A DNA stretch of 21,712 nucleotides from positions 1 through 21,712 of the forward strand of contig CAZZHQ010000038.1 of assembly GCA_964654015.1 (NCBI GenBank), in the 5' to 3' direction. Of the stretch, positions 17,048-21,712 are shown piece by piece. Made by a program: the position numbers and the translations under genes. The number at the start of each line of letters is the position of its first letter. Within the stretch, counting starts at the first letter, position 1. Source of the DNA: JAUUZT01 sp964654015. Its GTDB lineage: Bacteria > Chloroflexota > Dehalococcoidia > GIF9 > AB-539-J10. Below the pieces are notes generated by a model. The model saw only the letters and a list, made by a program, of their open reading frames with translations, was not told the DNA's origin and searched no databases.

Positions 17048-18023
17048 TTAAAGTTGTTCATTCTGGCAATAAGTTTTTCTGTACCATCCAATGGTTTTCC
17101 TGATTCCTTCCCGTAACGTAGTTTCTGCCTTGAAACCCAGCAAGTTGTTTGCCTTACTGGTATCTATTAATCTTATAGGAATCATAGAGGGTTTTGTTGG
17201 GTCAAATATAATCTCAGCGTTATCATAGCCATCAACTTCCATCATAACCTGTAACGCATGCTTGATGCTATAACCTTTGCCAAGTCCAATATTTAGAGGG
17301 TTATAGGAATCGATTTTTTCCGTTGCCAGCATCATGGCGTTGATAAAGTCGTCAATATAAATCCAGTCTCTTACGTCATTTCCAGTTCCCCATACTTCAA
17401 CAGGACTATGCCTTTCCACAACCCTTTTTATCAGGGCTGCCATTACATGGGAGGTTTCAAAATTAAAGTCATCATAGGGACCATATATATTTGATGGTCT
17501 GAGAACAACCGTTACCATAGGATTCTTCAGTTTCTCGGAGTACAAACGGCAAAGGATTTCGGTGTATCTTTTCATCCAGGCGACGCCGAAATAAGTTTCA
17601 TAAGGTTCTCCATTGAGTAATTCCTCTTCTTTTACCGGTCGCTCGCCTGATGGCGGATACGCCGCATTACTGCTGAGCCAGACGAACTTTTTGACTCTGG
17701 CAAAATATGACGCTTCCAGCATCTGTGCATTCATAACAATGTTTGGAGTCACATGAACAAGCGGAGTAGATGCCATTACCGCCGCTCCTGAGGTACTGGC
17801 TGCACACAAAAAAAACGTAATCCATATCAGTGACAACCTTTTTACAATCCTCCATCGTTGTTAAATCACATTTTATGTATTCAATCTTATTATTCAGGAT
17901 AACAGGCTCTTTCTTATGAACAGTTGCTCTGATATTTGCTCCAGATGACAGAAGCCTGTTTATCAAGTTAACCCCAATAAAACCTGTACCGCCGGCAACT
18001 AAAACTTTCCCACCGCTAAACAT
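17048..18023 (-). pseudogene. NAD-dependent sugar epimerase/dehydratase, interrupted by a +1 frameshift in an A8 tract
   Basis: Two overlapping frames together encode one extended SDR. The upstream part (from ATG at 18023) has GGKVLVAGGTGFIG and runs to DMDYVFF. The rest continues in another frame with CAASTSGAAVMA, STPLVHVTP and LSSNAAYPPSGE, then VRD-WIYIDDF, to the stop at 17048. Removing one base from the run of eight A (17808-17815, T8 on the coding strand) joins them into a 324-residue protein of normal length. The position of the active-site Tyr is also unusual: the segment is FGVAWMKRYTE, with Val four residues before the Lys. The gene overlaps the RmlC-like stop by eight bases. It may be a sequencing error, a phase-variable tract, transcriptional slippage or true decay. 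It probably acts on the same NDP-sugar as the neighbours. Confidence 0.85.
17808..17815. repeat. A8 homopolymer at the frameshift point
   Basis: Eight consecutive A on the plus strand (T8 in the coding strand) coincide exactly with the switch of reading frame in the epimerase gene. A tract of seven would restore one continuous frame. Confidence 0.9.
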
Positions 18024-18531
18024 TGATAATACCTTTATCCCTTTCGGATAATACTGGATTATTTATGGGCCACTCGATATTGAGTTTAGGGTCATTCCAT
18101 GAGAGAGTGAACTGCGTGGCACGGTCGTAATAGGTCGACTGCTTATAGTGAAAAATTGCTTGCTCGCTCAGCACCAGGTGCCCGTTTCCAAATTTGGGCG
18201 GAACCAGCACCTGTAATCTATTTTGATCGGATAAAATAAATGATTCCCATTTACCGAACTGGGGAGAAGTATCGTCCCAGTTGACTACCACCAGATAGAA
18301 TTCTCCATACAGGCAGGATATTAGCTTCCATGTCTCTTCATCACCATGTATACCACGAAGCACGTTTTTAGTGGATACAGAGATATCATCCTGGATAAAC
18401 TTAACCTTAATTCCTGCCTCAGAATATAGTTTTTCGTTATAGGTCTCCACATAGGTACCTCTGAAATCTTCAAATATAGTTGGTGGCGTTATTAACAAGA
18501 CCCCATCTAGTTTTGTTTTTGATACTTTCAT
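18016..18531 (-). CDS. RmlC-like NDP-4-keto-sugar 3,5-epimerase (cupin), RGIHGD subgroup
   Basis: A 171-residue cupin of the dTDP-4-dehydrorhamnose 3,5-epimerase superfamily. Retained are EDFRG (21-25), RGIH with catalytic His62, Lys69, FGNGHLV with His118, HYKQSTYY with Tyr129, and the WNDPKLNIEWP strand (145-155). It differs from RmlC at RGIHGDEETWKL, which replaces RGLHxQ, and at VVVNWDD, where Asn stands at the usual Asp. From memory, RGIHGD...KL is the signature of Campylobacter enzymes that epimerise GDP-4-keto-heptoses. With hddA, gmhA and gmhB in the same operon that substrate is the best guess. GGAGAAG precedes the ATG. No rmlA, rmlB or rmlD is present, which argues against dTDP-rhamnose. 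Confidence 0.85.
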   Translation of the reverse strand: MKVSKTKLDGVLLITPPTIFEDFRGTYVETYNEKLYSEAGIKVKFIQDDISVSTKNVLRGIHGDEETWKLISCLYGEFYLVVVNWDDTSPQFGKWESFILSDQNRLQVLVPPKFGNGHLVLSEQAIFHYKQSTYYDRATQFTLSWNDPKLNIEWPINNPVLSERDKGIINV

Positions 18532-18597
18532 AGTATCTTCTCCATTCTGTATTACAAAAGCAGGGCGTAAAACCCATAAGATTTTGTGGTATCGAAT

Positions 18598-18951
18598 TTA
18601 ATCCAGGAATTCTGTTATGAAACTTAGTACCTCACTAATATTCATTTGCTGTGACGGTTCAATTATATTCTCAACATGTTTATGATAAGGGAAAGTTACT
18701 ATTTCTCGATGATGTGGTACATTATCCCATCCCATAATTATTGTCTCATCTGATCTAAGCCAATAGTAACTGTAGACTTCCATTTTGCCTTTTATCCAGA
18801 CTTCTCTAATCCATAAAGAAGTTCCATCAAAGAGTTTTAGATTCGTCTTTAGCTTTGATATATGCTCTTCTTCAGACAGTTCAAGTTTTTCTACAAACTG
18901 AACAATGTCAGAAAATTGTTCTATGGTTTTCCTGAAAGTAGTCTCTATCAT
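18598..18951 (-). CDS. TumE-family (DUF6516) toxin
   Basis: A 117-residue protein matching the TumE/DUF6516 toxin family. The core KLFDGTSLWIREVW...YSYYWLRSDETIIMGWDNVPHH...TFPYHKH (about 39-92) contains the WDNxPHH and PxHKH histidine motifs that define the family. These conserved histidines suggest RNase or nucleotide-modifying chemistry, but the mechanism is not evident. The start overlaps the stop of the upstream partner by four bases (ATGA), the classical type II toxin-antitoxin arrangement with the antitoxin first. There is no secretion signal. The family call is confident; activity is inferred from the family. Confidence 0.8.
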   Translation of the reverse strand: MIETTFRKTIEQFSDIVQFVEKLELSEEEHISKLKTNLKLFDGTSLWIREVWIKGKMEVYSYYWLRSDETIIMGWDNVPHHREIVTFPYHKHVENIIEPSQQMNISEVLSFITEFLD

Positions 18952-19262
18952 TTACCTATAAGGAGCTTTAGTTTCTCAATTTTGGTTGACAATGCATTAG
19001 CTATTTCAACAAGGTATGACCATTGAATCCAATCATCGTGTCCTTTAATGGTATCCGGTACACTCTTCGAAAACTCCTCACAGGATTTACCATATCTGGC
19101 TTCAAATATCGCTATCTTTTTTCTGAACTGCTTAAGTGATTTTTGGTTGTAAGCAAACCTTTTACGAGCAACTTCCTTTAATGCTTCTACATAAAGTGGC
19201 TCTGTCATTTCATCTATAATATCTTTAATGTCTTCTGGTATCTTAATGGTAACTTCAGTCAT
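18948..19262 (-). CDS. Putative antitoxin partner of the TumE-like toxin, helical protein
   Basis: A 104-residue protein with a short beta-like start (EVTIKIPEDI) followed by long charged, probably coiled-coil helices (about 18-58 and 83-103) and the segment DDWIQWSYLVE (75-85). It has no recognisable helix-turn-helix, unlike the HTH antitoxin usually named TumA, although the N-terminal strand plus helix could be ribbon-helix-helix-like. Strong GGAGGTG precedes the ATG, and its stop overlaps the toxin start by four bases. A palindrome lies 38 bases upstream. Position, size, charge and coupling argue for the antitoxin role; I do not recognise a named family. Confidence 0.65.
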   Translation of the reverse strand: MTEVTIKIPEDIKDIIDEMTEPLYVEALKEVARKRFAYNQKSLKQFRKKIAIFEARYGKSCEEFSKSVPDTIKGHDDWIQWSYLVEIANALSTKIEKLKLLIGK

Positions 19263-19299
19263 CTAGTTTCACCTCCATCCTACACTATCAAAAACGAAA

Positions 19300-19319
19300 G
19301 GTATTAAGTATAGAATACC
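19300..19319. promoter_or_regulatory. Palindromic putative operator of the toxin-antitoxin module
   Basis: GGTATT and AATACC form a perfect 6-bp inverted repeat separated by 8 bases. It lies 38 bases upstream of the antitoxin ATG and directly downstream of a TATAAT-like box, so a bound protein would cover the transcription start. Autoregulation by antitoxin or complex is the usual design of such modules; binding here is inferred. Confidence 0.45.
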
Positions 19320-19325
19320 ATTATA
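19320..19325 (-). promoter_or_regulatory. TATAAT-like -10 element for the toxin-antitoxin genes
   Basis: A perfect TATAAT hexamer on the minus strand abuts the palindrome, about 57 bases before the antitoxin start. No good TTGACA-like -35 is seen at 16-18 bases spacing (AACCAG-type sequence there), so it would be a weak or activator-dependent promoter, or chance in AT-rich DNA. Confidence 0.35.
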
Positions 19326-19676
19326 TTATTGACTTCTGGAAACTGGTTATTTGACGGCATAAGATATCAATGTCATTTAAGAGTTTATCTAAAATAGCTT
19401 CCGCAATTAACCCCCTTTTACTTAACAGTATCAGTATGTTCGCATTCTCGAAGGTAGACCTTCTTGCTATATTCAGAAATTGCATGAATTCCTCTTTGAC
19501 AAAGAGCCTGAGCCTTCAGCTATGTTGTTGGACATAGACATCCTTGCCTCTCTGAGTTGTTCTGCAAAACGATACAATTTGTTCTCCTCAAGCATGTCAG
19601 CGATATCAAAAAGCTCATTGGCAATCTGAATTGCTAACTGCCATATCCTTAAATCCTGAAATCTGAATTTTACCAA
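19321..19676 (-). pseudogene. Four-helix bundle protein (23S rRNA intervening-sequence type), frameshifted
   Basis: The first frame encodes 67 residues: FRFQDLRIWQLAIQIANEL, then REARMSMSNNIAEGSGSLSK, the diagnostic RxAxSxxxNIAEGxG signature of the family, and ends early at RNSCNF. From the neighbouring frame the missing part reads EEFMQFLNIARRSTFENANI...LLSKRGLI..., ending at the TAA at 19321-19323. One base lost near 19493-19498 (AAGAGGAA where AAAGAGGAA-like sequence is expected) explains this; repaired, the protein would be 118 residues, the family norm. The start is TTG with AGAGGG close upstream, 15 bases after the epimerase stop. The family is common in bacteria with unknown role; some members occur in 23S rRNA insertions. 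It is either a pseudogene or a sequencing error. Confidence 0.85.
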
Positions 19677-19679
19677 TTT

Positions 19680-19700
19680 TGCCCTCTGCCCTATTGCCCT
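19680..19700. repeat. Three spaced copies of a hexamer at the islet/epimerase boundary
   Basis: TGCCCT occurs at 19680-19685, 19687-19692 and 19695-19700 (AGGGCA on the coding strand). The repeat spans the epimerase stop codon and the ribosome-binding region of the four-helix bundle gene, so it marks the junction between operon and islet. Confidence 0.6.
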
Positions 19701-20692
19701 GGTCCTGTAAAGTAATTTTTCTTACTCAGATACTCATCCTGGTTATTTTCAAACCATTCCCATGTCTGCTTTAGACCGTCTTTTAGTGACGTTGTTGGAT
19801 TGTAGTGAATTATTTCTTTGGCAAGGGATATGTCCATAACCCTTTTAGGAAAGCCTGAAGGTTTGGTGGTATCAAATTTATAATTAAAGTCAATAAAGCT
19901 TTGCAATGTTTCTACTAATTCTTTAATTGTATAGCCTATACCACTGCCCAGATTAACAAAACTGGAGTTTGTTCCATAATAAAGTGCTAAAATAACTCCC
20001 TCGGCAACATCCCTGCTAAAAGAGAAATCTCTGATAGCTGTGCCATCGCCCCAGATGGCTACAGGGTCTTCCTTATGATATATCCGATACATGATTGATG
20101 GAATAACCATGGCGTTATGGGGGTCAAAGTTATCGCCCGGGCCATAAACATTGCATGGCCTGACGATCGAGAAATTATCTAAACCATACTGAATCCTATA
20201 TGCCTGTATTTGCATTTCAGCCATTCTTTTAGCCCATCCGGGGAACATATCCATGGGAGGTCCATCGAGATTTTCAGTTTCCTTAAAAACCTCGGCACTG
20301 GAATAGGCACCAATTGAACTGGTATATACAATTTTTTTAACTTTATTAAGACGGCACGCTTCCAGTACATTGGTATTCATCATTATTAATGGTACGAAAA
20401 AACTGGCTGGCTTTGCCTTGGTGACATTAACTGACCCTTTTATTCCAGCCAGGTGAAAAACAAAATCCATATCCCTGGTGACATCTTTACAGAATTCAAA
20501 ACTGGTAAGGTCACCATAAACATGTTCAGCTTTATTGTTGACCTTTATTTTGTCCAGAGAAACTATTTTAACGTGTGCGGGGAGGGGGAAGTTGCATAGA
20601 ATATCTACAAGTTGTCTCCCGATGAGCCCAGTGCCTCCTGTGATCAGGACTCTGCTGCCCATAAAACTCTTTAAGACACTTCCTTCTATCAT
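19691..20692 (-). CDS. NAD-dependent epimerase/dehydratase (extended SDR) lacking the YxxxK tyrosine
   Basis: An extended SDR of 333 residues from the ATG at 20692, which has AGGAG eight bases upstream; an ATG nine codons earlier would overlap the SDR gene by 26 bases. VLITGGTGLIGRQLV is the NAD loop, followed by DMDFVFHLAG, VYTSSIGAYS, then IVRPCNVYGPGDNFDP and AIWGDGTAIRDFSF, as in nucleotide-sugar epimerases. The active-site segment is MFPGWAKRMAEMQ (20228-20248 encodes its core), with proline where Tyr of YxxxK is expected. It is a paralogue of the frameshifted gene at 17048-18023. One base separates it from the upstream SDR. It probably modifies C4 or a neighbouring carbon of an NDP-sugar, perhaps by altered chemistry. 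Confidence 0.88.
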   Translation of the reverse strand: MIEGSVLKSFMGSRVLITGGTGLIGRQLVDILCNFPLPAHVKIVSLDKIKVNNKAEHVYGDLTSFEFCKDVTRDMDFVFHLAGIKGSVNVTKAKPASFFVPLIMMNTNVLEACRLNKVKKIVYTSSIGAYSSAEVFKETENLDGPPMDMFPGWAKRMAEMQIQAYRIQYGLDNFSIVRPCNVYGPGDNFDPHNAMVIPSIMYRIYHKEDPVAIWGDGTAIRDFSFSRDVAEGVILALYYGTNSSFVNLGSGIGYTIKELVETLQSFIDFNYKFDTTKPSGFPKRVMDISLAKEIIHYNPTTSLKDGLKQTWEWFENNQDEYLSKKNYFTGPGQ

Positions 20693-20693
20693 A

Positions 20694-21476
20694 TTAAAAA
20701 CTCCTGCTCTCCCCTCCATCTACGGCAATTGACGCACCGTTAACCAGGCTTGCTTTATAAGAGCAAAGAAAGACAACAACACTTGCCACTTCTTCTGGAG
20801 TGCCAAGACGGCCACATGGATTTCTGTAGGCTAATCCTTCTTTAAATTTAAGTGGGTCTTTATGACGTAAAATATCCCACTCGTTACCTGGAAATATAAT
20901 GGCACCTGGGGCGATACTGTTAAATGTAATACCATATTTACTCAATTTAGGATCTATGGCTAATGTTTTCATTAGGCTAATCTCTGCGCTTTTTGCCATG
21001 TTATACCAGGGTCTTCCTCCTCCCTCACGTCCTTGTTTAGAGGAGATAGTAACTACTCTGCCCCACTTCTGTTTTCGCATAAATGGAATCGCTTTCATAG
21101 TAAATCGAATTGCCGCCAGTGCATTCTTGTTGTAAACATCCAACCATACCTCCTCTGGAGTCTCTACTACGTTTTCATTACCCGACCTGCCTCCTCCTCC
21201 AACATTATTTACTAAAATATGGATTGTCTTCCATGAATCCGTTATGGTTTTCATCACCCGTTCAATATCTGCCAGAATCAACACATTGGCGGATACGCCT
21301 AAGCTGTCAACACCCTTTGCTCTTATCTCGCATACGGTTTCTTCCACTCGTTTCTTATCACGTGCACAGATGGCAACGTTACAGCCTTCCTCAGCTAAAG
21401 CGAGGGCTATAGCCCGTCCAATACCATGGCTTCCACCAGTAACAAGTGCGAATTTTCCTTCAAGACCAAGTTTCAT
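20694..21476 (-). CDS. Classical short-chain dehydrogenase/reductase
   Basis: A 260-residue SDR of the FabG-like classical type. TGGSHGIG (13-20) binds NAD(P), NNVG (90-93) stabilises the central sheet, and Ser145, Tyr158 and Lys162 (YNMAK) form the catalytic set. The C-terminal VNGASIAVDGGES is the usual family ending. It oxidises or reduces a hydroxyl/keto group. It lies between an E1-beta-like gene (42-base gap) and the epimerase (one base), so a keto-sugar or an acyl precursor made by the thiamine enzyme are both candidate substrates. A fatty-acid role is unlikely from context. Confidence 0.9.
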   Translation of the reverse strand: MKLGLEGKFALVTGGSHGIGRAIALALAEEGCNVAICARDKKRVEETVCEIRAKGVDSLGVSANVLILADIERVMKTITDSWKTIHILVNNVGGGGRSGNENVVETPEEVWLDVYNKNALAAIRFTMKAIPFMRKQKWGRVVTISSKQGREGGGRPWYNMAKSAEISLMKTLAIDPKLSKYGITFNSIAPGAIIFPGNEWDILRHKDPLKFKEGLAYRNPCGRLGTPEEVASVVVFLCSYKASLVNGASIAVDGGESRSF

Positions 21477-21518
21477 ATGAATATCCCATTATTTCTCTTT
21501 CTGTATATTCTATTTCTT

Positions 21519-21712
21519 TCAGAATGGCCCTTTGAATCTATTCTCGTGACTATAAAATTCCTCATTTGATAAATCAGCAGGCTTCAGTTCTAGCATTTCC
21601 TCAATAGCTCTTATGATATTAACAGCATTAGGATAAAAATCGTTTTCCAGGTGCCTCACCGTTGGACATGGGGTTGGAGCAAAACCTATCCTGCGAACGG
21701 GTGACTTTAGCT
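21519..21712 (-). CDS. E1-beta-like / transketolase C-terminal domain protein (5' part beyond window)
   Basis: The last 63 residues of an open frame that enters at the right edge. KSPVRRIGFAPTPCPT followed by LENDFYPNA and a helix NIIRAIEEML resembles the C-terminal end of 2-oxoacid dehydrogenase E1 beta or transketolase C-domain proteins, where PVxRIGxxDxPxPxSxxLE is typical. A short extra tail (DLSNEEFYSHENRFKGPF) follows. The frame is continuous to the edge with no start inside. In glycan loci, paired thiamine-diphosphate E1 subunits may attach two-carbon branches or supply a keto precursor; that is inference. The identification rests on a short fragment. Confidence 0.65.
   Translation of the reverse strand, partial: LKSPVRRIGFAPTPCPTVRHLENDFYPNAVNIIRAIEEMLELKPADLSNEEFYSHENRFKGPF

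Noticed and set aside
18016..18531. dTDP-rhamnose epimerase rmlC as a gene name.
   Set aside because: The RGIHGD variant motif and the absence of rmlA, rmlB and rmlD make the dTDP-rhamnose assignment unsafe.
18532..18597. A hairpin-like ACAAAA/TTTTGT pair in the gap between the toxin and the RmlC-like gene, considered as a terminator.
   Set aside because: The stem is only six A/T-rich pairs around a long loop with three inner G-C pairs and no T-tract; it is not convincing.
1..21712. CRISPR array, tRNA or rRNA genes, insertion sequence.
   Set aside because: No regularly spaced repeats, no tRNA-like or rRNA-like sequence, and no transposase or terminal repeats were seen by eye.

Overview
The window reads as a surface-glycan (O-antigen, capsule or S-layer/exopolysaccharide type) biosynthesis locus from an anaerobic prokaryote of moderate GC. 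The corrinoid protein at the left end is typical of methylamine- or methoxy-metabolising anaerobes. Clear Shine-Dalgarno motifs, frequent GTG and TTG starts, a 23S-intervening-sequence-type four-helix bundle gene and a TumE-type toxin fit an uncultured bacterium; a Chloroflexota/Dehalococcoidia-like lineage is my guess. A methanogen- or ANME-like archaeon cannot be excluded from sequence alone. No rRNA, tRNA, CRISPR array or transposase was seen.

Layout. Left, plus strand: a stand-alone corrinoid protein (82-717), then after 109 bp an asparagine-synthetase-like protein (827-2575). From 2594 to the right edge almost everything lies on the minus strand in one tightly packed, translationally coupled operon-like block. 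In transcription order (right to left) it holds: the tail of an E1-beta-like thiamine-diphosphate enzyme; a classical SDR; an extended-SDR sugar epimerase/dehydratase; an accessory islet (a frameshifted four-helix bundle gene, then a two-gene toxin-antitoxin module with its own putative promoter and operator); an RmlC-like cupin epimerase; a second extended SDR interrupted by a +1 frameshift in an A8 tract; hddA, gmhA and gmhB of the GDP-D-glycero-D-manno-heptose pathway; a CgeB-like glycosyltransferase; an FkbM methyltransferase; a second SAM methyltransferase; a polysaccharide deacetylase; a GT4 glycosyltransferase; fcl and gmd (GDP-fucose branch); a GT2 glycosyltransferase; a second asparagine-synthetase-like protein; another GT4; and a second FkbM methyltransferase.

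How it works together (inference). gmd and fcl make GDP-L-fucose from GDP-mannose. gmhA, hddA and gmhB make D-glycero-alpha-D-manno-heptose-1-phosphate, whose guanylyltransferase (HddC) is not in the window. The RmlC-like enzyme carries the RGIHGD motif I associate from memory with Campylobacter GDP-keto-heptose epimerases, and it is flanked by SDRs, so a modified (6-deoxy or epimerised) heptose is plausible. Four glycosyltransferases assemble the glycan; three methyltransferases, a deacetylase and two asparagine-synthetase-like ligases without a glutaminase nucleophile decorate it. No flippase, polymerase, ABC exporter or priming transferase lies in the window, so the locus must continue or be completed elsewhere.

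Most notable: two degenerate AsnB-like enzymes in one locus, two extended SDRs lacking the YxxxK tyrosine, an A8-tract frameshift, a TumE-like toxin with an unusual helical partner and a palindrome at its putative promoter, and the insertion of that islet inside a glycan operon.
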